A stretch of 64,000 nt of DNA from Ptychodera flava (Eukaryota > Hemichordata > Enteropneusta > Ptychoderidae), in NCBI RefSeq assembly GCF_041260155.1, contig NC_091941.1:23433247-23497246 (forward strand). The letters are read 5' to 3'. Under the pieces are notes generated by a model that searched no databases, was not told the origin of the DNA, and was given only the letters and a program-made list of their open reading frames with translations. Position numbers and translations under genes: made by a program. Of the stretch, positions 38,801 to 50,422 are shown piece by piece; the first letter of the stretch is position 1, and each line of letters starts with the position of its first letter.

Positions 38801-41800
38801 TATTTGGTATACAGGTCCCTAGGGATAACCCAACTTAGATTTGTTAAAATTGTGATGAAATATGCAAATCTGTATTTTTACGGAATTTTTTTTTCCATTT
38901 TTGGTCAGGCCATCCTGAAATGAGCTATCAAAGATATCCACCTTCTTAGGGGCCGTCGATAATAAAAGATGACGCACGACAAACGTAATTCTTGCGTTTA
39001 GGGGGAGGGGTAATAGCTCATTTCGTTTTGTGTGCGTCAAAATCGCATAAGGATTTTCCTCTATTGTTTTCGAAGTGCGAATGACCACAAAATACGGAGA
39101 CAAGAAAAGACAACGAAAAGACATGAATGTGAAAAAAAGCTTGTATGGTCATGTCCGTGCATGCGTCCGTGCGTGCGTGCGTGCGTGTGTGCGTGCGTGC
39201 ATCCGTCCGTCCGTTCACACAGATATCTCAGAGATGCAAGAAGCGATTTTCATTCAAACTTGGTACAAGGATTACTTCATATGTCATACAGATGCTCGTC
39301 AATTTGTTTTGGGATACGATCCAATATGGCCGCCAGGCGGCCATTTTATTACGATTTTTTCATGTACAGAGCCATAACTCAGACATGTTTCAACCAATTT
39401 TATTCAAAGTTGGTACAAGGACATTGACCAATGTCATAGATATGCACTTCAATTTGTTTTGTGATACGATCCAATATGGCCGCCAGGCGGCCATTTTATT
39501 ACGATTTTTTCATGTACAGAGGCATAACTCAGACATGTTTCAACCGATTTTATTCAAAGTTGGTACAAGGACATTGACCAATGTCATAGATATGCACGTC
39601 AATTTGTTTTGTGATACGATCCAATATGGCCGCCAGGCGGCCATTTTATTACGATTTTTTCATGTACAGAGCCATAACTCAGACGTGTTTCAACCGATTT
39701 TATTCAACATTGGTACAAGGACATTGACCAATGTCATAGATATGCACGTCGATTTGTTTTGTGATACAATCCAATATGGCCGCTAGGCGGCCATTTTATT
39801 ACAATTTTTTCATATACAGAGGCATAACTCAGGCATATCTCAACCGATTTTATTCAAAGTTGGTACAAGGACATTGACCAATGTCATAGATATGCACGTC
39901 GATTTGTTTTGTGATACAATCCAATATGGCCGCTAGGCGGCCATTTTATTACAATTTTTCATATACAGAGGCATAACTCAGGCATATCTCAACCGATTTT
40001 ATTCAAAGTTGGTACAAGGACATTGACCAATGTCATAGATATGCATGTCAATTTGTTTTATGATACGATCCAATATGGCTGCTGTGTGGCCATTTTGTTA
40101 CAATTTTTTCATATACAGAGGCATAACTCAGGCATATCTCAACCGATTTTATTCAAAGTTGGTACAAGGACATTGGCCTATGTCATACATATGTACGTCG
40201 ATTTTTTATGTGATACAATCCAATATGGTCGCTAGGCAGCCATTTTATTACGATGTTTTCATGTACAGAGCCATAACTCAGACATATTTCCACCAGTATC
40301 ATTCAAAGTTGACATTGACCTATTTCATACATATGCGTGTCAATTTGTTTCACGTCATGTAGCAGTAACATGTCATTTATTGAAGTTTTGTAAGTAGGCT
40401 GATATGTCAAGAAATATGTACTGCATGAAATTCATGAAACTTTATACAGATGTTAACCAATGTTAAGCTCACATTGCTTTAACATTAAAAAAGACATTTA
40501 TCAGTGTCATTTTAATTAATTTGTAATTGCATAAGTAATGAATTTTCCTAATTAGGGTGATATAGCCACAAATTAATACGTCAAATGTGATGAAACTTGA
40601 TACAGATGTTGATCTCAGTGTTGTAAATACTGCATCAAACTTTATGAAATATGGTACCAGTGATAATCTGTTCAGTGTTAGAATTGTATGCAAAAATGTT
40701 TTGTAACATCCTGTTGATTAATTCCTAGTTGACTCATTTTATGAACTTTAGGATGGTGGCCTACATTGGTTTTACGTTTTCATCACCATGGAACTCACTC
40801 TTGGCCATTGAGCGCCATCTGTATCAAAGTATTTTTATCACAGACCTAATTAATGAAGAGGACTCTATCCTCTCTGAGGACATGTAATCAAAGTACCCAT
40901 TATTAACAAGTGGGGACTGTGTCATCAACGATGACTTGTTCAATGAGAAACATGTATGTGAAACATTTTCCTACGTGCGAAATACATTAAAATGTTCTGT
41001 CTTAAAAAGTTAAACGCGTAAAGTGGAGGTTTATTTATTAATGTGCCTTCTGGTATTTTTTCATGGGCGTGCGGATCGGAGAGGTGCGTGTACATGTGGG
41101 TTTGTCAGAAACGGCATCATAATACGAAATTGATTTTTCGCATAAGAACTTTCGTTTTGAAGGGGGAGGGTGGGGGTTTCAAGTAAAACGAAGGAATTAC
41201 GTTTCTTGTGCGTCAACTTTTATTATCGACGGCCCCTTAATCAATACATGTGTCACAAAAGGTTATTCTCTACATAACATAGCAGAGCTCTGTCAACTGT
41301 TGAGTCGCTTGTTTTTTCAAAACCGCTGGTCAGACAGCTTTAATATTTGGTTTACAGGTCCCTAGGATGACCTTAGTGAGATAATTTCATACAGTCAGGA
41401 AATACTTAATTTGTATCCATGGCTATAGTAGCTTCAGGGACTTTGGCCCTATGTTTTAACTATGATTTGATAGACACTACTCCATTGCATGCCCTCAGCC
41501 ACCCTTCATCAACTGCATTCTACAAATCTACAAATGATGGGGAAATCAAAATGTCTGGCTACTGTCAGGCTGTGTCGGGTGTTTTCAAAATTTGGCCATG
41601 TGTGTGTGTGTGTGTGTGGGGGGGGCTTTGCAAAAATTATTGGGTATACGTTCAGAAAGTTGGCATTACCTCCACGGCTGAAAGGTACCTGACATCACCA
41701 CAGAGGGGAGAGACAGCTTGAGCAATGAACGCATCCAACTCCCACTCTGCAAGGATCTCAGGTGAATGCTGCTCAACTAAATAGTGAAGCACTACACTGA

Positions 41801-44800
41801 AGATCTGGAAATGACTGGGAAGGCTTTTCAGAGTCTCCACGGGAATCTGACAACTCCAACATGCCAGGAATGTACTGAGACGAGATTTCTCCATCTCTGG
41901 GTCCTTGCTTAACCACAGATCTTCCATTGTTGGAGTACCACCTAAGTATGATACAGATAACAACAAAACAATATTCAGTAAATGAATGAATAAACATATG
42001 AATAAATTATTCAAAATTGGATGAATAAATAATGAGCAACAGCTGCAGAGCTAAATCAAAGCTCATTACCAATTGCTCACTCACAAAAGTTATTGCATCG
42101 AGTAGTATATAGATAAATTTAATAAAGAAAATAACTTCAAAGTGGGTGTCAAGTTAGTATCAAAGTTGGACTCCCTGTATTTGTTTCAGTGGAGAACTGA
42201 TTTAATTACTATTCTGATCAAAACCTGTTTTATTGACATATAACAGAGTCGTGCTGCTCTGCTTGTACAACCTGCGAGCACAACGCTGACATATTTTCTC
42301 GATGACAGGTAGTACATGTATTATTCATGAGGAGACATTTTTAGAGCAAAACACACCACATTGCACTTAGCAAGACATAACACAGTACTCTTCTATAGAT
42401 TAAAAGAAAACAAGCAAATCTTTGTCATACGACTCACATCTTTGTCATACATTTTTCAACATGAATAGTGGGCCCATGGCATACAAAGCAAGTACTTCCC
42501 TTGACATTATAACACCATCTGTCAAGATACAAGGTCAGTCCTGGAGACTGGACAAAACTGACCATGTATTTATTAATATCAGCTTTCTGTTGAAGCCACA
42601 GAATACACCTCAATTCATTTGTCAACAAAATACGATTTTGAAATAATGCTGTCAGAAATAACTTAAACTGCACTTGGTGTATATATTGAAAAGAGAATAC
42701 AGGTATTACAAATGTATTACTTACCAGGTAAATTAAGAGGGATAGCTTCAACTATTTCTGGTTCTCTATTTGACTTGAAATCTGTATAATTACACCACTC
42801 TAACACAGCATTCTTTCCAGGGACTGTTTTGCTCTGCTCTTCTGCTACTGACGGAGCACTCTCCTTTTCTGTCTCTGTCTTCGCTACTTTGGCCACTGCC
42901 TTTTTCTGTTGTGGCTGGACCACTTGCTGTTGCTGTGATGGCGTATTTTTTTGTTTTTTCTTTTGCTTAGCGGAGATAGCCCTTGGGAGTTGCTGTTGGT
43001 TTTGTTGTTGATGGCGCCCTTGTTGTTGATAGAATTGTTGCTGTTTATATTTACCTTGTCGCTGGTAATGCCCTTGGGGTTTATATTGCTGTTCCTGCTT
43101 AAAATTACGCTGGGGATGATTTTGCTGCACCTGTTTCTGATGGTGTTGGGGATGGTGCTGTTGCTGCTGATAGTAGTTCTGTTGGAGATTATGATGTGGT
43201 TCCCTGTGGTGTTGTTGGTGACGATTCTTTGGCTGCTGGTAATTCTGTCGCTCATAATAATCGTGTTGCTGTTGATAATGCTGATGCTGTTGTTGAGAGT
43301 AGTGTTGCTGCTGATAGTGTTGCTGCTGTTGTTGTTGTTGTTGTTGAGGAAGTGGTTGATCTTGCTGCCAGAGTTGATAGCATCGTTCATACTGGTACTC
43401 TTGTTTTGGATAGTGGTGTTGATCAAACTGTTGATGGCGCGCCTGATCAGTTAGACCTTGCTGCTGAAGTAACTGTTCCTGCTGCTCCCTCAAGAACTGT
43501 TGCCGCTGCTGAGCAGGTGACAAGGCTGCTTGCTGGTTCCATGACGGCTGCTGCTGTTGTTGATGCTGAGCCCTTTCTGCCCAGCCTTCCTCTCTGTAGC
43601 CGGTATTTCCCCTTGGTGCTGATTGCACCCAATCCTGATGTGAACTCTGACCTGCCTGCTGTTGAAATGGGTGATGCTGTTCTCTGACTGGCTCAGGCTG
43701 ACCAAAGCTGTTATGAGAGCTCTGCTGAGGACGATTGTAGAGATTACCATCCCCTTGATCCGCAGGTTGATAACTTTGTTCAGGATGATCAAAATCACCG
43801 CTGCAAAGTTGCGGCATATCCTTGTACACACGGTTCTCACTGGAGACCTGTAAATCTTCCATCTTGTGGATGATCTCTTCCTGAGTGCCTGCACTGGAGA
43901 CTTCAGCACCACTTACCGTCACTGTATCATGTTTTTCCTGCTCCTTCACTCTGCGAATCCTCTCTTCCTCTTCCTTGATCCTCTCTTCCTCTTCCTTGAT
44001 CTGAACTTCAATGTTATACAAGAGCCCGTACATCTTCTGCCGTGTGGGTTTCAAGATCACGGATGCCGGAGGAAGATATTTGTCAGCGTAATCCTGTATC
44101 GAGACTCCTGAGTCTAGTTCCCCGTGCATCAAGATGCTGTAAATGACAGCATTGTTGTCGATGTTGGTATGCCTTTGTTTTGCTAATGCTAGGATTTCAG
44201 AGCTAACAGGTGGCTTGTGATCAGTTGCAGACTGCTGTTCTTCACGAGGTGGTATCACACTCCTACTTTTGCCGCTGTGGTTGACATTCTGCTTTCTCTT
44301 TACATCTTTTGCAGATCCCGATGTCTCAGTCTTTGCGTTGCTGATCGCAGCAGTCAAGGTAAACACATCTCCTTCAAGCTGATACATTCTGACCACTTCA
44401 TGAAAACAACTATACTGGGAGCCGTCCGGAAACACATCCAGCTGCACCCATGAAACCACATCAGGCGTCAGCTGTTTTATGCCCAGGGATGTAATGTACT
44501 GACAAACCCTCGGCACAAGTACTTCGTAGCTGGGTATTTTGTCTTTTGAGTTTAACTTCAGTATTTTGCGATGGAAGGCCTGCAGTGATGATGTTGGAAC
44601 AAAGTCATTACCAAGAAGGCAAGCTAACAATGGCAAGAGATGTGGTTTTATGCCGAGGAATTTACATATTTTGGGAACATCATAGACAGCTGCACTTAGG
44701 GTACTCTTGGTGTCAAAAGTGGCGATGTCAAACACATTTGCGACATTGAAGATGAGATGATCAGTGTCACCACTCACAATACCAAAGCATTCGTTATTCT

Positions 44801-45308
44801 TACAATACTCTGCGATTTCCAAGTCTGCCTCCACCAGGGAGTTGACAACTGTCACGCCGAGGCTTTTTAAAGCAAGGCGTGTGAATGCACCCAGACTGGG
44901 CGGCAGCACAAATGAATTGTTCCCAGGCTCCTTTCCATTCTCTTGGATTGAGTGAATGAGTTTGCGCACCACTCTACACTTTTCCTTTGTCCTGTCCACC
45001 CACGTTGACCTCTTTGACTTGACCACAACTCCGTCAAATATGAAAACTAACATGAACCCGCTCCTTGTGAATTTCTCCACCAGTGTTCGGAGGACCTCGT
45101 AGTATTCCCGCCACTGTCCGCCTTGGACCCAAGACATGCGTGGGCTGTAGAGTTTCCTCAGCATTGCCAGACCATCGATCACAAGAATCGGAGTCTTACC
45201 ACCGTTTCTGCTCCTGAACTCATGACATAGACTGGGGATGTTCACCCTTGGAGTACACCACTTGGGACAGTGTTGATCGATGTACATGGCTAGTCCCTTC
45301 ACACCCAT
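32870..45308 (-). CDS. FAM120B-like protein (constitutive coactivator of PPAR-gamma family), four coding exons
   Basis: I read exons, in transcript order, at 45308-42725, 41941-41670, 36690-36469 and 33283-32870. The first three introns have good AG/GT borders and phases 1,0,0. About 1163 residues result. Exon 1 starts MGVKGLAMYIDQHCPKW in a strong context and gives an XPG/FEN1-like PIN domain (residues 1-~240). Acidic residues at D45, D92, E160, D162, D181, D183 and D235 sit where FEN1 has its seven metal ligands. A charged helix (RIKEEEERIKEEEERIRR) lies near 440, and a Q/H/Y-rich segment spans ~550-800. Exon 2 has PGGTPTMEDLWLSKDPE, and exon 3 has SRAVHLATILLMG and FPWKFFDGKLFHLKYL. Both are conserved with vertebrate FAM120B. 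Exon 4 has DEAMKTFRQLKKGILEG followed by a 16-residue repeat. Vertebrate FAM120B coactivates PPAR-gamma and its FAM120A and FAM120C relatives bind RNA. The role here is not shown. The end is uncertain, either the stop at 32870 or splicing at a donor at 32935. Confidence 0.88.
32936..33283 (-). repeat. In-frame 48 bp coding minisatellite in the last exon
   Basis: About six 16-residue units of the form ESQPMKGSDGNESGKS follow the conserved LKKGILEG core. Units differ at a few positions (NSDEKESEK, NSDGKESEK, GSDGNESRK, GSDGNEIVT). The tail is hydrophilic and likely disordered. Further SQPMKGSDG-like sequence lies past 32935, but in a different frame. Confidence 0.85.
33524..33804. mobile_element. 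piggyBac-like MITE in FAM120B-like intron 3
   Basis: The element is flanked by TTAA (33524-33527, 33801-33804). Its inverted ends are CCCTTTTCCTGCCA and TGGCAGGAAAAGGG. It is 281 bp without coding capacity. Confidence 0.75.
36793..37016. mobile_element. piggyBac-like MITE, inverted copy of the 6.3 kb element
   Basis: The left end TTAACCCTTTGAGTGC and the right end GGCACTCAAAGG match the element at 6315-6538 in inverse orientation, including the internal GACAAAAATGACTTTGG stretch. The terminal TTAA is damaged on the right. It lies in FAM120B-like intron 2. Confidence 0.7.
37284..37705 (+). mobile_element. AGCTACTATAG repeat, truncated copy B
   Basis: The copy starts AGCTACTATAGACTATAGTC, runs through GGGTATCCGTCCGGCGTCCG and a (TATG)n tract into one or two internal units, and stops abruptly near 37705 while copies A and C continue. 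It lies in FAM120B-like intron 2. Confidence 0.65.
38949..41236. mobile_element. Harbinger-like non-autonomous element with TTA target duplication
   Basis: The ends read GGGGCCGTCGATAATAAAAG (38949-38968) and its exact complement at 41217-41236. Similarity extends for ~45 bp (TGACGCAC...AAACGTAATTC). TTA flanks both sides (38946-38948, 41237-41239). A TTA duplication with GGGG-type ends is the pattern of PIF/Harbinger elements. The interior has a (GCGT)n-like tract near 39165 and a 150 bp satellite but no transposase frame. It lies in FAM120B-like intron 2. Confidence 0.8.
39313..40350. repeat. 150 bp satellite, about seven units
   Basis: GATACGATCCAATATGG-like starts occur at 39313, 39463, 39613, 39763, 39913, 40062 and 40212. 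The period is 150 bp, with one interval of 149. Each unit contains a short hairpin ATGGCCGCC/GGCGGCCAT. Because 150 is divisible by three, one + strand frame stays open for 213 codons (39145-39786) and shows a 50-residue periodic peptide. I regard that frame as a by-product. Confidence 0.9.
42905..43660 (-). repeat. Q/H/Y-rich low-complexity coding segment
   Basis: This part of FAM120B-like exon 1 encodes about 250 residues dominated by glutamine with H, Y, N and R. It includes a nine-glutamine run near residue 656. The composition resembles prion-like, RNA-binding-associated disordered regions. CAA and CAG codons are mixed, which argues for selected composition rather than a fresh CAG expansion. 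The frames on the opposite strand and in other phases are shadows. Confidence 0.85.
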
Positions 45309-45315
45309 GGCTGAT

Positions 45316-45330
45316 GCTGAAAAAAAAGAA
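45316..45330 (-). promoter_or_regulatory. 3' splice site just upstream of the FAM120B-like ATG
   Basis: On the - strand a strong pyrimidine tract ending in CAG (45319-45317) lies 8 bases before the ATG (45308). This implies at least one non-coding 5' exon further upstream (above 45.3 kb), so the promoter is not immediately next to the ATG. Confidence 0.6.
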
Positions 45331-48300
45331 ACTCAAATGTAATGAGAGAGCATCGGTATTGAAACACCAATATGTAATCATGGAAATGGCAAAGATCCTG
45401 AAGGACAATATCCTATCATTACTTGCTGATTTTTTGGGTGTATGTTGATGCCCTTCAATACACATTGACTTGGAAACACCATCTACTTCATTTAAATAGG
45501 TAGGAATTTGACAACTGGAATTCATTCTGGACACATTGCGGGTCAACAGGGTGATGCCGTCTGCACAGAAATCTGGGTAAGCTTTAAAATAGAGAGTGAA
45601 TCAAAAACATGCAGCGAAGAACTTTGAGATTTTGGTTCGGGTTATGTTTTGATCATTTTACTTATACATCTGGATCCATTTTTGATAACCTTCTGTAAGG
45701 CCAGCTAGAAATTCCCTGAGTACGGTGGAATATTAGCATATGTAATTAATTTGTGGCTGAAGGTCTGTAACCCTGTCACTCCCTTGACGTCTGTTCGCCT
45801 CCCAAACAATGTAAGGGTAGTGACAGTAAGGCTACGGAACCACGGCAGCAGCAAAATTGTGGCTACTTTGTCGAGAACATTTTATTTTCCCTTGAGTTTG
45901 ACGGCATTTTCACCACGTTTATGACCTATAGAGTTCCTCGGTTGTGATTACTTGGCTATTTGCGACTCCATTTAGATGGCAGAGCCAATTGAAGCTCTCC
46001 TATGGAACTAGGACAGTATATAGGAAGGCGTGACTAGATATTTTTGGATTTGGCGGCCTGGCACAGACCGCTCGTCATGTTATCCCAATGCCGGAGGAAA
46101 GCCGTGCACATGCCCACCGGGCTTTATAATTGAGTTAAAAAGATGTCTGACGTGCCGCTATATAATCTGAGCAACCTATTTACCTGGTGCAGTGCCTTAC
46201 TTTTTAACTTTTCACTTCGCTTTCACTCAGTGACAGACTTTCTCTCTGCACGCCGCCTGCGAGCTGCGAATTCACCTGTCGACAAAATTAGTTTACTTCC
46301 GGTTCAAAGCGAGGACTCTAACGCATGCGCACAAAATTATGTAGCCTCACTACTAACTAATGACGACTACTCCAGGTGCCAGAAGTGAACGAACAGCCCT
46401 GTGATCAGTGGTTCAAACGTAAAAATAAGTGTTTCTCGCAAATTCAGGCCGTACATGGAATGAGTCAGATACCATTGCCAAGCACTATTTTACTGCCTTC
46501 AAATATCAAACTTGAATTCGTGCTGAGTCATACTTTTTCATAGAAAATTAAAAAAATGATTTGGGCCTAATACAATTTTTTTTAAATCACAAAAAAAAAG
46601 ATGAAAGAAAACTACAAAAACTACTACTACGTACTTTACAAGTAAGAAAAAACATTTAAGAAGCGATTAATGGTAAAACAAGTGAGAAAGTAGATATCCA
46701 TATTGAAAAATGTAACATGTCTTGAGAAATGGATCTGAGGGCAGAGTACAAGTCACAATGCATCATGCATCGAAAACAATTGTTTGTGGTGATATTCACA
46801 AATGTAATTGTAAACTACAAAGCCAACGCAGTGGGGCAAATATCGTTTAGAGTTCAATAATGTATGCACTGGGAGCGGCATCTCGGATACCAAAAACCCC
46901 GTACATGATGTAATCACTGTCGCATGCCGTTGACCACAGTACAAAAAGTGTAAGTAGGCCTACTCTTCTCCGATTGTAGAGAATACAGTTGCAAATAGAG
47001 TGTACGCTGGATCAGGACGATGGAAAATGCTAGTGTCGCAATGAACGGCAAGTCCAGAAGAGAATGTTTCTTGACACTGCTGACAAAGGCAACAGACAAC
47101 AACAACAAACAACCGTCGTCATAACCACAACGCGAATTTCCGAAACTAGCAAAACTAGGAGCCTGCCCTTTCAGAGGCCTGTTCTCTTCCCTATCCATTG
47201 AGGTTTAGAAACAAGATTCAGTTAAAGAGTGAAAAAAATGAAGAAAAATGAAAAGATATTAATAATACTTTTCAGTCTAAATAATTGCCGACATAGTTGC
47301 TGATGTTTCATTCATACTGAGGCTTTCTTAAATATTTAAACTATTTTCCTACAGAAAAGCCCGTCATTGATGGTTTATATTTATTCATTTTAGCCGCAGT
47401 GATCCATTTGCTTGGCCCACCAGACTCCACCAATGCTCTGGTGGGCGAATGCTCTCATGTGCATTTATATACAAAAAATAACTAATTTTATATGATTTTT
47501 TGGGTTTCTTTAACAGTTGTCACAGAATCAGATTCGTTCGGCCAGGGGTGGCACTGCCTTTAATATTCATTCGGTATCATTCTTAGCATTTCAATATCAT
47601 TTACGCTTACAGTTTTTCTTTCAGGCAAACGGAATTTACGTCAATGGATTATTAATGATAATTAAAAGTAATTAGTGGACAATGCAATAGTATGTTATGT
47701 TTTGCCCGGGGGCAACCAGTATGTGAGGTGCATAATATATTATTATTACTATTAAAGACACGTTGGGTAAAATAACCAGATTTATTGCAAATTTTCTTTT
47801 GCGTGATTAAATGCACTAGTTTCTATGTCAATTACGTAATGCAGCCTAAAAATTTCAGCATTGAACTTCACACCCTGATTAATAAATAATTTGATGTGAA
47901 GTCACGACAGGATGTCGAGAGCACCGTTCGCGTCTGTTTTACGCGTCGAAAGCGGGAAAGTTCAGTGTCACTCTTATGCTCAGTCGAGGGTTCAAGAAAT
48001 TATATTAACATGTATTTTGGAGCCATTTCGTTCATTATTTTCAGATGTCAATTTCGCGCATTTCCCGCTGGCACAAATATTCATTAAATTAACATTTTTG
48101 TTGCCAACACTGTCAGTCCATGAATGACATTGGCCTACTTGTGTTGAAAATTTAAAAAAATGACCCGCCTTCAATGTGTGTTTGAAACACATCATGTTGT
48201 ATATAGTTCGCAATAGATTCAGATATCCTTCAGATATTCAGATATTCTCTCGTGCGAAGCATTAGATTGTGAAACCGTGAATCCCATGTTGCATAAAAAA

Positions 48301-49802
48301 TAGCGCTTGCTGGAAAGGGTTTTGAGGGATGGAACATGTAACGTCAACAACTTAGCACCTTTGACGAGCATGGCTCTCACTTCGTGACGTCAATATATCA
48401 AGAAGATGTATTCAGCATTTTACAGCAACAGAACATGTTTGATGTCGACCGGTGAATTTTTACGTCGCTAATAATAATGCCTGAACATGGTAGAGACATT
48501 ACACTCATGTTTACCATGATCACACGACGTTCAAACAGATTCAGTGGTCTTTTTTTGCGGATTGAACCAAAATTAGAAGATGGCTGCTTGTCTCAAAAAC
48601 TCAAATGAAAACATTGAAACTATACTCAGCTACATTTAATTTCGGTGGAACACAGAAATCATAAGTACAATCATGGAAATTTTCAAGAAAGCATTACATG
48701 TAGATACTCGAACGATATTCTTGCGCAATATTGCAAAAAGGCCGCACAACAGGTGTAGTTACATAACTTAGCTATATACTGGGTGTTTAGCTTTTTTATC
48801 AATATTGCCCCGAGGCCGATGTGTATTCAGTAGTAAAGTAATCACTCTGGCAATCATTTGGATAAATTTACTCTGTATGTTCAGTAAATTCTCTGATTAA
48901 AAGCCCCTGGCGGTTGTTGTGTAACATCTTCCAGTTGTGAAGAGATAATTTCTTGAGGAGGGATATCAGAAGCGCCGTTTGATAGGACGGCAAATTTGCT
49001 CAAACCGTTTCCTTTTATTAAATCCAGAGTCACTGACCTTATAAGGAAGTGTTCAGTCGTGAGGACGGGGGGAGGGCAAGGTGGGGTCAAAGAAGAGGGA
49101 CTGTCGTTTCAATTTGCCTGCGAGTCGGGAAAATTAGCCACGCAAATTGTTATTATTAATTAAAAAACTCTAAAAATCTGCTTCCAGGGATGGACACGAT
49201 GGCGCCTTGAATAATTCGTTCCCTAATCAAGACGATGATCGTATTCATTACTAAAACCAGAACATTTTGAATGAAGGTCATTTTTGGTCCATAAAGAGTT
49301 TCATTTAGGTTTTCAATAACTGCGTAGCAAACAAATCACTCGCCGGCTGAAAAATTGAAATTGAAAAGACCCCGGCATTAGAGAATGCTAGGTGCGTTAA
49401 CTTTTAAAGTGAAAGCAGCAATCAAAACGAGAGAAAGCAACATTTTCTCTTTAGCTCTACAATTTCGTTGATATTGAAATTCACAAATATTGCCGCCCAC
49501 TCTTTTAGATTTTATTTTTATCGGAAAAGAACATTAGGAGTCAATAATTCTTAGATGTGCTCCCTAGCTGGTAACACAGATGAAATTCAATGAGGAGTTG
49601 ATTTCCAAAAAAAAGTATTTCAAAGGTTTCTTTCTTGACAAAAGAGCTGTACCGTGTTTTCAGTTAGGTATATTGGCATCTGACTGTTCTGACATCTCTC
49701 TAGTCAATAACTGAGAAGAATTCGCCGCCGTCCTGGTCCTCAGAAGACGACGGCTCTCATTAAAGCGCCTTTATTTCCCTCAAAATTACCAATCGAGGTA
49801 AA

Positions 49803-49817
49803 TAGCGCCATCTACAG
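49803..49817 (-). promoter_or_regulatory. CTCF-like half-conserved motif
   Basis: The + strand reads TAGCGCCATCTACAG, the same TAGCGCCNTCTACA form as at 23262. Confidence 0.25.
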
Positions 49818-50346
49818 ACCAAATATTGCCAGTGATACGTGATGGTGGATGGTGCGGCACACCCTCCTCCCGAAAAACCAATGGCCACCAGTGGCCACCG
49901 TGAAAAACGCAGGGTGTTGCCGCTTGGTAGGACAGCGCCACCATGCACCATGGGAGACACTTGTCAGACACTGGTCTCATCCGTTTGCTTGTTTCCATCG
50001 CTTAGAGCATATTATAAGGGTAACATTTTATACTCGACTTGAGAGAGTTAATATGCTGAAGACAGCCGTACAGATGTACTGTTTTCGCAATGTTACGTTT
50101 GTTGGTATACAGTCCTTTCTCAGTCCTTGACGATATTCTGAAATGGCAACATCTGAGAGACGTCGATCCAATAGACATTCATGAGCTCTTTCTGAACTAA
50201 AATCTTTGCAATATTTCCCAAAGTTTATATTTTTCGAAGAGACTTCACAAGCCACAATGATTGTAATGCTAAAACCGACATGAAATTGTGAAATGGAACG
50301 GTTTTATTGTCTTGAAAATGCTTCGTGGCGTCATAATCTCATATCT

Positions 50347-50348
<2 letters not shown>

Positions 50349-50420
<72 letters not shown>
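50349..50420. repeat. (GA)n microsatellite
   Basis: An uninterrupted GA dinucleotide run of about 72 bases. Confidence 0.97.

Positions 50421-50422
<2 letters not shown>

Larger units (their letters stand above)
38507..41455 (+). mobile_element. AGCTACTATAG repeat, copy C, split by a nested transposon
   Basis: The left part (38507-38948) begins TAGCTACTATAG. The right part (41237 to about 41455) matches the distal part of copy A, including TTATTCTCTACATAAC, AGCAGAGCTCTGT and CTATAGTAGCTTCAGGGAC. The two parts join across a TTA duplication made by the inserted element at 38949-41236. The outermost AGCTACTATAG and CTATAGTAGCT are inverted repeats. Confidence 0.75.

Noticed and set aside
39145..39786. 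213-codon + strand frame with a 50-residue repeated peptide
   Set aside because: It is explained by the 150 bp period of the satellite. There is no plausible gene context and the frame breaks where one unit is 149 bp.
42951..43687. Open frames on both strands over the CAG/CAA-rich region (leucine-rich, valine-rich or serine/asparagine-rich)
   Set aside because: They are shadows of the glutamine-rich exon, whose own frame continues through conserved sequence on both sides.
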